From Caldicellulosiruptor diazotrophicus (GTDB lineage Bacteria > Bacillota > Thermoanaerobacteria > Caldicellulosiruptorales > Caldicellulosiruptoraceae), in the NCBI RefSeq assembly GCF_017347585.1, contig NZ_AP024480.1, positions 1,138,001-1,202,000 on the forward strand: a stretch of 64,000 nucleotides of DNA. Reading direction: 5' to 3'. This document shows positions 9,961 through 22,172 of the stretch, piece after piece. Under the pieces are notes generated by a model that was not told the DNA's origin, searched no databases, and saw only the letters and a program-made list of their open reading frames with translations. The stretch's first letter is position 1, and each line of letters opens with the position of its first letter. The translations under genes and the position numbers were made by a program.

Positions 9961-11139
9961 TTTCAAAAAGTTTTCTATTAACTTCATATCAACATGATTA
10001 TTCAAAAACTTAGAAAGTTGCAAATGTGCTTTGGTGTCATTTAAAAGAAGGTAAGCAGTTAACTTATTGTTTTTTAGTACAAATTTTTTGTAAATCATTC
10101 TGCTTTTATCTAAAAATTCAACTATATTTGCATTTTGCAGATTTTGCATATCACCTGCAGAGACAATTTCAATTCCAAACGCTTTTAAGAAATATGGCAA
10201 AGGCATGTTTTGATAGAAGGTTTCAAATCCCAAAATATTTTTTGCAGCTATTTTTGCACTCTCTAAAGCAAACGTCCATATTCCAGGATTTTGACCATCA
10301 ATATATGCAACATCACCACAAGCATACACATTGGTAAGCTTAGTCTGCATCTTGTAATTAACATCTATACCTCTTTTGCTATTTAGTATATCTTCCTGTA
10401 AATTTATAAACTCAGTATTTGGAACCACTCCAGCCGAAAAAATGAGTATATCACACTCAATAGTCTGCCCACTTGATAGTGTTATTTTCAAACCGTTTTG
10501 ATAAGATTCAACACTTTCAATTTTATTATCCAAAATTATCTTAATTCCTTTTCTTACAATGTGTTCTTCCAAAAGAAAAGAGGCAACTTCGTCTAACTGT
10601 TTCGGTAATATTCTTTTGCTCAACTCAACTATTGTTATTTCCTTACCCTCAAGTACAGATGCAAGTTCTAATCCCAAAAGTCCAGCACCAACAATTACAA
10701 CTTTACCAGCTAATAACAGTCTTTTTTTAAGTGAAAGCAAATCTTCGTAGCTTCTAAATGTGAATACAAAGTTATACAGGTTTTCATTTCGCAACTGCTC
10801 AGGAAGGTAGGGTTTTGAGCCTGAAGCAATAACAAGATAGTCCCACATTATATTTTGACTCCGTGAAACCACCAATTTTTCTTTTAAGTTACATTCTTCA
10901 ACCTTACTGTTCAACATCAATTTTATATTGTTCACTTGATACCATTCTGATGATTTCAAGAAGAACTTTTCATCTATAGGATTTTGAAGATAATATCCAA
11001 GTCTTAACCTATAGTAAGGCAAAACCTTTTCTTCACTTAAGATACAGATTGACATATTCTTGTTTTCTTTTCTTATCTGTTCTGCAACGGTTAAACCGGC
11101 AGGTCCCCCACCAATTACAACAATATCATACTTTTCCAT
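9958..11139 (-). CDS. NADH:rubredoxin oxidoreductase-like FAD protein
   Basis: Pyridine-nucleotide-disulfide-type flavoprotein (393 aa). The FAD site is GGGPAGLTVAEQI at the N-terminus, the NAD(P)H site VIVGAGLLGLELASVL near 150-165, and the second FAD motif VYACGDVAYIDG near 270. No redox-active CxxxxC disulfide is visible, which points to the rubredoxin/ferredoxin-reductase class and not to disulfide reductases. It follows fprA by 18 bases on the same strand. In clostridia such an enzyme passes electrons from NADH through rubredoxin to a flavodiiron protein; that role here is inferred from the neighbour. No rubredoxin gene is in the window. A nitrite-reductase-like or other NAD(P)H oxidoreductase role is the alternative. 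Confidence 0.85.
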   Translation of the reverse strand: MEKYDIVVIGGGPAGLTVAEQIRKENKNMSICILSEEKVLPYYRLRLGYYLQNPIDEKFFLKSSEWYQVNNIKLMLNSKVEECNLKEKLVVSRSQNIMWDYLVIASGSKPYLPEQLRNENLYNFVFTFRSYEDLLSLKKRLLLAGKVVIVGAGLLGLELASVLEGKEITIVELSKRILPKQLDEVASFLLEEHIVRKGIKIILDNKIESVESYQNGLKITLSSGQTIECDILIFSAGVVPNTEFINLQEDILNSKRGIDVNYKMQTKLTNVYACGDVAYIDGQNPGIWTFALESAKIAAKNILGFETFYQNMPLPYFLKAFGIEIVSAGDMQNLQNANIVEFLDKSRMIYKKFVLKNNKLTAYLLLNDTKAHLQLSKFLNNHVDMKLIENFLK

Positions 11140-11157
11140 TGCATATGCACCAGCTTT

Positions 11158-12360
11158 TTATTCTTTTATTTTTTCAGCAAATAGTATACCAAATTCAAAA
11201 GATTTTTTTAACTCATCTTCATTTGGTTTGAAATTCACCTTTAACCCGGGTTGGACAACTTTTAATCTTAGCTGCTTAAGACGGCTTTCAATATTTGGAA
11301 CAGCTTCACCGCTCCATCCGTATGAACCAAATGCAGCTGCTACCTTTCCGCCGTGAACAATTGGATTTAATCTCGTGAGTATATCGTAAATAGGTGGCAG
11401 AGCATCAGAATTTATGGTAGGTGAACCAAACAACACACCGTTTGCAAAATAAATTTTCTCTACAATTTCTTCAAGTTTATGCTCAATTGCGTTGTATACA
11501 AAGACATCTACACCACTTTTCTCAATACCTTCTGCAATCTTTTTTGCAAGCATTTCTGTGTATCCATACGCTGATACGTATATTATCACAACATAGGGGT
11601 TAGACGGCTTTTCTGAAAGCTTTTCAGACCATGATTTATATAACGAAATCAATTCCTCTTTATAATTTGTTAATATAGGACCATGTCCTGGAGCGATTAT
11701 ATCAATTTCTAAATCTTTTATCTTTTCTATTGCTTGCAAAACATAACTTTTAAACGGTGACATAATAACGTCGTAATAATACTTGTAGGCATCCATAAAA
11801 TCTTCTTTTTGGTTTTGCACAACCCAGTTTATATCAAGATTTTCTGTACTAAAATGGCAGCCAAATGAGTCACAGGTAAAAAGAATTTTGTCTTCAACCA
11901 AATACGTATAAATGGAATCAGGCCAGTGCAAAAAAGGAGCAGAGATAAATTTTAAAGTTTTATTTCCAAGTGAAATCTGGTCGTTGTGATTTACAACTTG
12001 AAATTGGAAGTCCTTATTTGTAATCTTTTTCAAAAATTTTATTGCTGCACTACTACCAAAGATCTTTATGTTGGGATTTATCTCTAAAAGTTTCTCGATA
12101 GACCCCGAATGATCAGGTTCTGTGTGGTTTATTATCAAGTAGTCTATTTTTTCTGGTGAGATAACCTCTTTTATGTTGCTTAAAAATTGGTCAAAAAATT
12201 TATATTTCACATTTTCAATTAAAGCTATTTTTCCGCTGTCAACTATCAAATAAGAATTATAGGTAGTCCCATATTTTGTATACATCACAATATCAAATAT
12301 TCTCAAATTTGGATCTTGTACGCCAACTGAGTATATTCCATCTTTTAGCTTTGTGTGCAT
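11158..12360 (-). CDS. fprA: flavodiiron protein (A-type flavoprotein), O2/NO reductase
   Basis: Four-electron oxygen reductase and/or nitric oxide reductase of anaerobes. The N-terminal metallo-beta-lactamase-like domain carries the di-iron ligands HTEPDH (H79, E81, D83, H84), a histidine in APFLHWPD and DSFGCHF. The C-terminal flavodoxin domain (about 250-400) has YVSAYGYTEMLAKK and GSPTINSDALPP for FMN and ends with AAFGSYGWSGEAV. A GTG at 12375 is in frame, but it sits on the GGAGGG ribosome site (12368-12373); the ATG at 12360 gives 400 aa, the family norm. First gene of a two-gene operon with the reductase. Confidence 0.93.
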   Translation of the reverse strand: MHTKLKDGIYSVGVQDPNLRIFDIVMYTKYGTTYNSYLIVDSGKIALIENVKYKFFDQFLSNIKEVISPEKIDYLIINHTEPDHSGSIEKLLEINPNIKIFGSSAAIKFLKKITNKDFQFQVVNHNDQISLGNKTLKFISAPFLHWPDSIYTYLVEDKILFTCDSFGCHFSTENLDINWVVQNQKEDFMDAYKYYYDVIMSPFKSYVLQAIEKIKDLEIDIIAPGHGPILTNYKEELISLYKSWSEKLSEKPSNPYVVIIYVSAYGYTEMLAKKIAEGIEKSGVDVFVYNAIEHKLEEIVEKIYFANGVLFGSPTINSDALPPIYDILTRLNPIVHGGKVAAAFGSYGWSGEAVPNIESRLKQLRLKVVQPGLKVNFKPNEDELKKSFEFGILFAEKIKE

Positions 12361-12406
12361 TATTTTTCCCTCCACTTCTGAAGATGAATTTTAGTATTCA
12401 AAGATA

Positions 12407-12436
12407 TTTATACCCTAATATTTTTTCGGTAAACAA
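12407..12436 (-). promoter_or_regulatory. promoter of the fprA operon
   Basis: Reading the - strand: TTGTTT (12436-12431), 18-base spacer, TATAAA (12412-12407). The start of transcription would be near 12400, about 40 bases before the ATG. I see no recognisable PerR box. Confidence 0.5.
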
Positions 12437-12507
12437 GTAGTGATAGAAAATACACTTGAATAATATATTTTAGTAGAAACATTATTTGGCAAAGGAGATA
12501 ATAAAAT

Positions 12508-13125
12508 ATGCTCAGTAAGGTTTCAAACAGGTTTTTAGCTGTTACAATTTTAGCTATATTTGTTATTGCTTTGGTAGGGATAATCTCCAACAAAAGCTTG
12601 GAAAGTTCAAAATTAACCTCTACAGAAGTCGAAAAAAAATCATCTGTACCAGTATCTGAGCAAGTCTCTAAAACTGAGGGTTTGAAAGGTTATCTACAAG
12701 TTATGGTTGTTGACAGCAAAACTGGTCTTCCTGTTGAAGGTGCAAATGTAGTGTTTTCGAATCTGGACCAGTTATACACCACAGGCAAAGATGGAAAAAC
12801 TCAGATTATTCCCATGCAGATTAAAGCCTCAGAGTCTTCAAAGATTCTATCGCAGCCATATGAAGAATTGGTAATTGGAGTATTCAAACAGGGATATGCT
12901 GATTACATTTTGATGGGCTCAAAGGTTCGTCCTACCACTCAAGACAAACCACAGCTAAAAATAATTAGGATAGTAAAAGCATCGACTCCTACCACAACAC
13001 CTGTTTTTGCAATGGAAAAGTACTCTGCTGATGTTGCAAAAGAAGTGATGAACAAGATGAAAGAAAAACTCAATTCACTTGCTAACACTTCCCAAGAAGT
13101 TGAAGAAATAGAGATCACAGAATAA
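12508..13125 (+). CDS. membrane-anchored protein with carboxypeptidase-regulatory-like domain
   Basis: Residues 9-27 (FLAVTILAIFVIALVGIIS) form one membrane anchor. A Ser/Thr/Lys/Glu-rich linker follows (about 30-55), then a beta-sandwich-like segment with DSKTGLPVEGANVVF and a TTGKDGKTQI turn (about 68-100), the pattern of carboxypeptidase-regulatory-like or transthyretin-type folds. The protein ends in a charged helix with a Glu-rich tail. It should face the outside. AAGGAG at 12492-12497 precedes the ATG. It has its own terminator, so it appears monocistronic. No specific function can be assigned. Confidence 0.8.
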   Translation: MLSKVSNRFLAVTILAIFVIALVGIISNKSLESSKLTSTEVEKKSSVPVSEQVSKTEGLKGYLQVMVVDSKTGLPVEGANVVFSNLDQLYTTGKDGKTQIIPMQIKASESSKILSQPYEELVIGVFKQGYADYILMGSKVRPTTQDKPQLKIIRIVKASTPTTTPVFAMEKYSADVAKEVMNKMKEKLNSLANTSQEVEEIEITE

Positions 13126-13155
13126 AGTGCCTTGTAAAAAGGCACTCTTTTTTTA
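13126..13155 (+). terminator. intrinsic terminator
   Basis: Stem AGTGCCTT (13126-13133) with AAGGCACT (13139-13146), 5-base loop, then a C and a run of eight T. It follows the stop of the membrane-anchored protein directly. Confidence 0.9.
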
Positions 13156-13212
13156 TATAATAAAGTTTGAACATTTAAAAAGCACATTTAAATTAGAAGG
13201 GTTTTGGCAGCA

Positions 13213-14175
13213 ATGAATGATGAAGTTCTGGTTCTCTTGAAAAATATACTATTTCTTTTCGCTGTTATATTTATAGGATTTATAGGAACAAAGCTAAATC
13301 TATTTTCAAATACAGTAAAAGACTCTGTAAGTGAACTTATTGTAAAAGTAACAGCGCCCATTTTGCTTTTTACAACAATAAGTAGCAAACCTTATTCCTC
13401 TCAAGTAGTAAAAAATGTATTTATTTTGATACTTTCAGCTTTTGTGGGAATTATGATTTTGCTTCTACTTGGTTATATAACAGGGGTTTTATTTAAACTA
13501 AAAGGAAAAACATTTTATACTCATATTTTTTGTTCAGCTTTTGGCAACACAGGATTTTTGTCTTTCCCCTTATTATATTCTATTTTTGGTGAAAAAGGAG
13601 TCTTCTTTGCTGCAAGTTACAATATCATGCATGATTTTTTGGCTTGGTCCTTAGGACTTTCGATAATAAACAGGCACAATCATGAGAAAGCTAAATTTGG
13701 TTTTATAAATGAAAATTCCATTGCTGTGTTTTTGGCATTTATTATTTATCTGATAAAGGGAATATTGCCGCCTGGCATAGAAAGTTCATATGACAAGGTG
13801 TTTTTGACCATTTATGATGCTTTAAATCCTTTTGGAAAAACCACAATTTATCTTTCAATGTTTTTTATAGGATGTTTACTTGCAGAAGTATCCTTTAAAG
13901 AGACATTAAAAACTTCGTCAGCCTATGCAATAACACTATTTAAAATGGTCTTATTGCCGCTTGGTATTATATATTTTACAAGATATTTGCTAATAGACAA
14001 TTTTACAAGACTCATAATTGTACTTCAGACAGGAATGCCAACAGCCATAATAAGCTCTGTGCTTTCTTACAGGTATAACGGTGATAGCCACTATGCAACC
14101 CGAACTATATTCATAACAACCATTTTTTCGCTCATAACAATTCCTTTACTGGTGTTTCTGTATTATCACATTTAA
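13213..14175 (+). CDS. AEC-family (auxin efflux carrier type) permease
   Basis: Integral membrane protein of 320 aa with about ten hydrophobic segments in two halves, starting with ILFLFAVIFIGFIGTKLNLF and ending TTIFSLITIPLLVFLYY. The layout and the SAFGNTGFLSFPLL motif (about 110-123) and GMPTAIISSVLSYRY near the end match the AEC/Mae permease family, which moves organic acids or amino acids; the substrate is unknown. A TTG at 13204 is possible but lies only a few bases after AGAAGG (13195-13200), so I prefer the ATG at 13213. guaA follows 29 bases later. Confidence 0.85.
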   Translation: MNDEVLVLLKNILFLFAVIFIGFIGTKLNLFSNTVKDSVSELIVKVTAPILLFTTISSKPYSSQVVKNVFILILSAFVGIMILLLLGYITGVLFKLKGKTFYTHIFCSAFGNTGFLSFPLLYSIFGEKGVFFAASYNIMHDFLAWSLGLSIINRHNHEKAKFGFINENSIAVFLAFIIYLIKGILPPGIESSYDKVFLTIYDALNPFGKTTIYLSMFFIGCLLAEVSFKETLKTSSAYAITLFKMVLLPLGIIYFTRYLLIDNFTRLIIVLQTGMPTAIISSVLSYRYNGDSHYATRTIFITTIFSLITIPLLVFLYYHI

Positions 14176-14204
14176 TAACTTTTATAAAGAAAGGATGAGA
14201 AGGT

Positions 14205-15740
14205 TTGCAACATGAGATTGTGATAGTTCTGGACTTTGGTGGTCAGTATAACCAGCTTATTGCAAGAAGAGTAAGAGAATGTGGGGTGTACTGTGAGATT
14301 TGGCCATACGACACACCTCTTGAAAAGATAGTTAGTAGAAATCCAAAAGGAATTATATTTACAGGAGGACCATCAAGTGTATACGAACCAAACGCTCCTA
14401 TGATTGACAGAGAACTTTTTGAAAGTGGTATTCCAATACTTGGAATATGTTATGGAAACCAACTGATTGCTCATATTTTAGGTGGAAAAGTGTCAAGAGC
14501 ATTATTTAGAGAATATGGAAAGACGCATATAAAATACGACATCTCTTCTCCTCTATTCAGCGGAATACCTGAACACTCTATATGTTGGATGAGCCACACA
14601 GACTTTGTGGAAAGACTTCCAGAGGGGTTTAAAGCTTTGGCATCTACCGAAAACTGCGCAATTGCAGCATTTGGTAATGATACCAGAAAAATATATGGTG
14701 TTCAGTTTCATCCTGAGGTTGTTCATACTGAGTATGGTCTGAAAATTATAGAAAACTTTTTATTTAACATATGTAATTGCCATGGTGATTGGAAAACTTC
14801 ATCATTTATTGAGGAAAAGGTTAATGAGATAAAAAGTATTGTAGGTAACCAAAAAGTGGTATGTGCTCTTTCAGGTGGTGTTGACTCTTCTGTTGCAGCA
14901 GTCCTTGTTCACAAAGCGATAGGGAAAAATCTTTATTGCATATTTGTTGACCATGGTCTTTTGAGAAAAGGCGAAGCTGAGGAAGTTATGAGTGTTTTTA
15001 AAGATCAATTTGACATGAATGTAATCAAGGTTGATGCAAAAGATAGATTCTTAGATGCTTTAAAAGGTGTTACTGACCCAGAGGAAAAACGGAAGATCAT
15101 TGGAAGAGAGTTTATCAGGGTATTTGAAGAGGAAGCAGAAAAACTTGGCGATATAAAGTTTTTGGTTCAGGGGACAATTTATCCCGACGTTGTTGAGAGC
15201 GGGGTCGGCAAGGCTGCAACTATAAAAAGCCACCACAATGTCGGTGGTCTTCCTGAAAAAATAAGATTTGAACAAATAATTGAACCTCTCAGAGAGCTAT
15301 TTAAAGATGAGGTAAGAAGGGTAGGAATAGAATTAGGAATACCTGAAAAGATTGTTAAAAGACAGCCTTTCCCCGGACCCGGTCTTGCAATAAGGATAAT
15401 TGGAGAGGTTACGCAGGAAAAGTTGGAGATATTGCGTGAGGTTGATTGGATCTTTAGAAAAGAGATTGAACAGAGTGGTCTTGACAATGAAATATGGCAG
15501 TACTTTGCGATATTAACCAATATGAGAAGTGTTGGTGTAATGGGTGATGAAAGAACGTATGATTACACAGTTGCTCTAAGAGCTGTTACAAGCATTGATG
15601 GGATGACAGCTGACTGGGCTAAAGTACCTTACGAGATTTTAGAGAGAGTTTCAAATGAGATTGTAAACAGTGTGAAAAAGGTCAACAGGGTGGTGTATGA
15701 CATTACTTCAAAACCTCCTGCCACAATTGAATGGGAATAG
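14205..15740 (+). CDS. guaA: GMP synthase (glutamine-hydrolysing)
   Basis: Converts XMP to GMP with ATP and glutamine. The class I amidotransferase domain (1-190) has the nucleophile C82 in GICYGNQ and the partner His/Glu in QFHPEV near 169. The ATP-pyrophosphatase P-loop is SGGVDSS (223-229). The dimerisation domain holds [17 protein letters not shown] and the C-terminus is [11 protein letters not shown], as usual. The TTG start gives MQHE, matching the MEHE-type N-terminus of relatives; AGGA at 14191-14194 is the likely ribosome site. 511 aa is full length. No purine riboswitch fits in the short upstream gap. Confidence 0.97.
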   Translation: MQHEIVIVLDFGGQYNQLIARRVRECGVYCEIWPYDTPLEKIVSRNPKGIIFTGGPSSVYEPNAPMIDRELFESGIPILGICYGNQLIAHILGGKVSRALFREYGKTHIKYDISSPLFSGIPEHSICWMSHTDFVERLPEGFKALASTENCAIAAFGNDTRKIYGVQFHPEVVHTEYGLKIIENFLFNICNCHGDWKTSSFIEEKVNEIKSIVGNQKVVCALSGGVDSSVAAVLVHKAIGKNLYCIFVDHGLLRKGEAEEVMSVFKDQFDMNVIKVDAKDRFLDALKGVTDPEEKRKIIGREFIRVFEEEAEKLGDIKFLVQGTIYPDVVESGVGKAATIKSHHNVGGLPEKIRFEQIIEPLRELFKDEVRRVGIELGIPEKIVKRQPFPGPGLAIRIIGEVTQEKLEILREVDWIFRKEIEQSGLDNEIWQYFAILTNMRSVGVMGDERTYDYTVALRAVTSIDGMTADWAKVPYEILERVSNEIVNSVKKVNRVVYDITSKPPATIEWE

Positions 15741-15761
15741 CAAAAAATTTTTTTGATGGGC

Positions 15762-15790
15762 TTGAAATTTCTCACAGAAGGGTGTAACAT
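15762..15790 (+). promoter_or_regulatory. promoter of the atp operon
   Basis: TTGAAA (15762-15767), 17-base spacer, TAACAT (15785-15790). It lies 22 bases after guaA and ahead of the first start at 15828, so the ATP synthase operon probably starts here. Confidence 0.5.
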
Positions 15791-15827
15791 ATTTATAAGT
15801 TTCCTCTTTGGAAAGTAGAGAAAAGAA

Positions 15828-15911
15828 ATGAAGTCTTATTTGGTAAGCTTGAGTTTAAAGTTAGTTATACTTATCTATCTGTGCTTGTGTATTAGCTTAT
15901 ATATATTCAAA
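15828..15911 (+). other. N-terminal part of a probably frameshifted atpI
   Basis: From ATG 15828 a frame encodes a Met followed by a hydrophobic segment (LVILIYLCLCISLYIF). It leaves the frame of the following reading frame at the five-A run 15909-15913. Dropping one A would join it to the 95-aa frame starting at 15913, giving about 123 aa and four membrane helices, the AtpI architecture. Left as is, the frame runs about 26 unrelated codons further to a TGA near 15990. Confidence 0.5.
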
Positions 15912-15912
15912 A

Positions 15913-16200
15913 ATGGCAGATGTTTTGTTAATTTCAGTAGCAGTGAGTGTTTTGCTTTTTTGTACAATCTATACCTTAGCGAAAGTTGTTGAAAGGATTC
16001 TTTCAAAACAATTTGCTATAGTCTACCTTGTAAGTCACTATTTGATTGTTATTCTGTTGATTTTTTTAATTTCATTTTTATTCATTTACAATGTCACAAA
16101 AGTTTTGTATATTGTAGTTCTTCTTATAAGCTATCCTATAGTGTTGTTAATCTCGTTTGGTATTGCCTATGTTTACTATAAAAAGATCTCAAGGAAGTGA
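15913..16200 (+). CDS. atpI: ATP synthase subunit I-like membrane protein (N-terminus displaced)
   Basis: 95 residues in three hydrophobic segments (VLLISVAVSVLLFCTIY, YLIVILLIFLISFLFIY, VLYIVVLLISYPIVLLISF) with a basic KKISRK end, directly before atpB. Position and hydropathy fit AtpI, a poorly conserved helper for c-ring assembly; the sequence itself is not diagnostic. The ATG at 15913 has no ribosome site (preceded by TATATATTCAAAA) and lacks the first AtpI helix, which is found in another frame at 15828-15911. Either a frameshift mutation or read error in an A-run, or recoding, is likely. It overlaps the alternative GTG start of atpB. Confidence 0.6.
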   Translation: MADVLLISVAVSVLLFCTIYTLAKVVERILSKQFAIVYLVSHYLIVILLIFLISFLFIYNVTKVLYIVVLLISYPIVLLISFGIAYVYYKKISRK

Positions 16201-16208
16201 AGAGAAAA

Positions 16209-16889
16209 ATGGGCGAAGGTGTATTGAAGGTTTTATTTACCATTCCAATTGGGAAAGGTATACCTGTGAGAGTTGCAGTTGTTGAAATGTGGGCTGTGAT
16301 GCTATTTTTGATTGCTCTTGCTTTTTATTTAACATCTAATATGAAGCTTGTGCCCACGAAAAAACAAATGATTGCTGAATTTATTGTTGATTCTATGAAT
16401 AAGATAACTAAAAATTTTTTAGGTCATTATTGGCGTATTTTTTCGCCATATCTAGGAACTCTGTTTTTGTTCTTGCTAAGTATGAATTTGTTGGGGCTTT
16501 TCGGTTTTCAGCCACCAACAAGTAACTTGAATGTTACTGCAAGTTTTGGCGTGATGTCTATTTTAGTGTTGATAATCTCTACAATAATACTTAAAAATCC
16601 AATTAGATGGTTTTTAGATCACTTTAGACCCATCCTAATCATTTTCCCGTTTAAGTTTTTGGACTATTTCACAAGAACTCTTTCTCTGTCTGCCCGATTA
16701 TTTGGTAATATTCTTGCTGGGACTACCATCATGGAGCTCATTTACCATGGCCTTATAAAGTCCCATATACCTCCTGTTGGTATTCCAGCATTAGCAAGTT
16801 TATATTTTGATATATTTGATGGAGTTTTACAGGCAATAATCTTTACATTTCTTTCCTTAATTTACCTTTACGAAGCCTTGGAAGAATAA
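16209..16889 (+). CDS. atpB: ATP synthase Fo subunit a
   Basis: Forms the proton half-channels against the c-ring. About five to six membrane helices, with the essential arginine in LSLSARLFGN (about 158-167) and the usual closing helix before YEALEE. An in-frame GTG at 16197 lies one base after AAGGA; I prefer the ATG at 16209 (226 aa), though its spacing to that site is long. The preceding atpI-like frame ends at 16200. Next gene is the c subunit, the normal order. Confidence 0.95.
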   Translation: MGEGVLKVLFTIPIGKGIPVRVAVVEMWAVMLFLIALAFYLTSNMKLVPTKKQMIAEFIVDSMNKITKNFLGHYWRIFSPYLGTLFLFLLSMNLLGLFGFQPPTSNLNVTASFGVMSILVLIISTIILKNPIRWFLDHFRPILIIFPFKFLDYFTRTLSLSARLFGNILAGTTIMELIYHGLIKSHIPPVGIPALASLYFDIFDGVLQAIIFTFLSLIYLYEALEE

Positions 16890-16915
16890 TCTATTATTTT
16901 TGGAGGTGTTTTTAG

Positions 16916-17131
16916 ATGACTGCATTAGCAGCTGGTATAGCGATGCTGGCAGGCTTGGGTGTTGGTATTGGTATTGGTATTGCAACTGCAAAAGCATCCG
17001 AGGCAGTTGGACGCCAACCAGAAGCACAAGGAAGAATTATGCCGATCTTTTTCCTTGGTGCAGCTCTTGCAGAGGCAGTTGCTATCTACAGTTTTGTTAT
17101 TGCAATATTATTAGTTTTAAAGGTTAAATAA
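16916..17131 (+). CDS. atpE: ATP synthase Fo subunit c
   Basis: 71-aa hairpin of two membrane helices joined by the polar loop GRQPEAQGR, building the rotor ring. The ion-binding carboxylate is E53 in ALAEAVAIYSFVIA. Compared with Na+-type rings such as Ilyobacter, the first-helix Gln is Ile (GIGIGIA) and the residue after the Glu is Ala and not Ser or Thr, so proton coupling is predicted. A GGAGGTG ribosome site lies at 16901-16908. A hairpin follows at 17133-17156. Confidence 0.97.
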   Translation: MTALAAGIAMLAGLGVGIGIGIATAKASEAVGRQPEAQGRIMPIFFLGAALAEAVAIYSFVIAILLVLKVK

Positions 17132-17132
17132 G

Positions 17133-17156
17133 CGCTCTCCATGTCTGTGGGGAGCG
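17133..17156 (+). other. intercistronic hairpin after atpE
   Basis: CGCTCTCC (17133-17140) pairs with GGGGAGCG (17149-17156), one G-U pair, 8-base loop. No U-tract follows (TCATCTCTTTTC), so it is more likely a transcript-stability or weak attenuation element than a full terminator. Its place after atpE would suit the higher need for c subunits. Confidence 0.6.
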
Positions 17157-17238
17157 TCATCTCTTTTCAGTGTTTGAATTTTACTAAGATAGAAACAATT
17201 TTTTGTGAACGAGGCTAAGAAGGAGATGATAGAATAAA

Positions 17239-17730
17239 ATGTTTAACCTTGAGATTTTTGAAAATATATTCTTTTGGGCAATTATAAACTTTTTGATACT
17301 TTACTTTGTATACAAAAAGTTTTTCTTCCAAAGAGTTACACAATTTATAGAGAAAAGATCCCAGATGATTCAAGAACAGCTTGATTTTGCAGCAAAGTCA
17401 AAAGAAGAAGCGATAAAGATGAAAGAAGAATATGAAAACATAATTTCTAAGGCGTATGAAAGGGCAAATGAAATTGTTGAAAGCGCAACCTCAGAGGCAC
17501 AAAAACAAGCAGCCGAAATTATTGAAAATGCAAAGCTTGAAGCTAACAGAATTATTGAAGATGCTCTCAGACAATTTGAGATTGAAAAGAAGAAGCAAAT
17601 AAACGAACTCAAAAATCAGTTTGTTTCAATTGCGCTTCTTGCTGCATCGAGAGTTATTGAGAAAAATTTGAATACGGAGGAAAATAGGAAGATGGTTGAG
17701 AATATATTTGATGAGGCAGGGGTTGCTTAA
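17239..17730 (+). CDS. atpF: ATP synthase Fo subunit b
   Basis: Peripheral stalk subunit, 163 aa. One N-terminal membrane helix ([16 protein letters not shown], about 10-25) is followed by a long charged, Ala/Glu-rich coiled coil to the end, with the [13 protein letters not shown] segment typical of subunit b. AAGGAG lies at 17219-17224, a long 14 bases before the ATG. It ends two bases before atpH. Confidence 0.95.
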   Translation: MFNLEIFENIFFWAIINFLILYFVYKKFFFQRVTQFIEKRSQMIQEQLDFAAKSKEEAIKMKEEYENIISKAYERANEIVESATSEAQKQAAEIIENAKLEANRIIEDALRQFEIEKKKQINELKNQFVSIALLAASRVIEKNLNTEENRKMVENIFDEAGVA

Positions 17731-17732
17731 AG

Positions 17733-19813
<2,081 letters not shown>

Positions 19814-19826
19814 GTGAGATTACAAG

Positions 19827-20705
19827 ATGGCGAACAAAACGAGATGGATAAAATCAAGAATCAGAAGCGTCAATGAAACAAAAAAGATAACAAGAGCAAT
19901 GTATCTTATTTCTGCATCAAAGATGAAAAGGCTTAGAGATAAACTTGATAATACAAGACCTTATTTTGACAAGGTAAATGAGTTTATGAAAGACTTGATT
20001 TTGCATGGAGTAAAAACCCCGCACATTCTTTTTGAAGGATCATATGAAGAGGGAAAAAAAAAGATTGGGGTTATAGTTATCAGTGGCGACAAAGGTTTAT
20101 GTGGAGGATACAATGCCAACGTTCTGAGAAGTACAACCAGTTTATATGAAAATTTAGCAAAAGAAGCGGATGTAATGTTTTTCCCTATCGGTATGGTGGG
20201 ACGAAACTTTTTAGTTCGCCATGGGTATCAGGTTGATGAAGGTTTTAATTACCAGACACAGTCTGTTTCTGTAAAACTTGCAAGACTCATTTCTCAAAGA
20301 GTTGTAAAAAAATATTATACAGGTGAAATTCATGAAGTTTATATTGTTTACACAAAACTTGTTTCAACAATAAGGCAAGAAGTTACTATAAAAAAGCTTT
20401 TGCCTCTTGACAAAACAGAATTTGGTATAGAAGAAGACAAAAGCGATGAGATGATAATCTATGAGCCAGACCCAGTTTCTGTGCTTGACATTGTTATTTA
20501 CGAATATATCAAGGGAATTATCTTTGGTGCTATGATGGATTCATATGTAAGTGAACTTGCGGCAAGAATGACTGCAATGGACAATGCCACAAAAAGTGCT
20601 GATGAGATGATACAAAAACTTATTTTAAAACTTAACAGAGAACGTCAGGCTGTGATCACTCAAGAAATTTCAGAAATTATAAGTGGTGCTGCTGCTTTGA
20701 AATGA
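19827..20705 (+). CDS. atpG: ATP synthase F1 subunit gamma
   Basis: Central rotor shaft. 292 aa: an N-terminal coiled-coil strand ([23 protein letters not shown]), the Rossmann-like middle domain with [10 protein letters not shown] (about 88-97), and the C-terminal strand [17 protein letters not shown], all classical. AGGTGAG precedes the ATG. Confidence 0.97.
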   Translation: MANKTRWIKSRIRSVNETKKITRAMYLISASKMKRLRDKLDNTRPYFDKVNEFMKDLILHGVKTPHILFEGSYEEGKKKIGVIVISGDKGLCGGYNANVLRSTTSLYENLAKEADVMFFPIGMVGRNFLVRHGYQVDEGFNYQTQSVSVKLARLISQRVVKKYYTGEIHEVYIVYTKLVSTIRQEVTIKKLLPLDKTEFGIEEDKSDEMIIYEPDPVSVLDIVIYEYIKGIIFGAMMDSYVSELAARMTAMDNATKSADEMIQKLILKLNRERQAVITQEISEIISGAAALK

Positions 20706-20742
20706 TATTTTTAACAATCTTATTTTGATTGAGGGAGTGTAG

Positions 20743-22152
<1,410 letters not shown>

Positions 22153-22172
22153 ATCTTGAGGTGAATTTAAAG

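Noticed and set aside
16900-17127. Open frame of 75 codons with many Cys and Trp over atpE
   Set aside because: It is a shifted shadow of the c-subunit gene; the 71-aa frame at 16916 has the ribosome site and the conserved protein.
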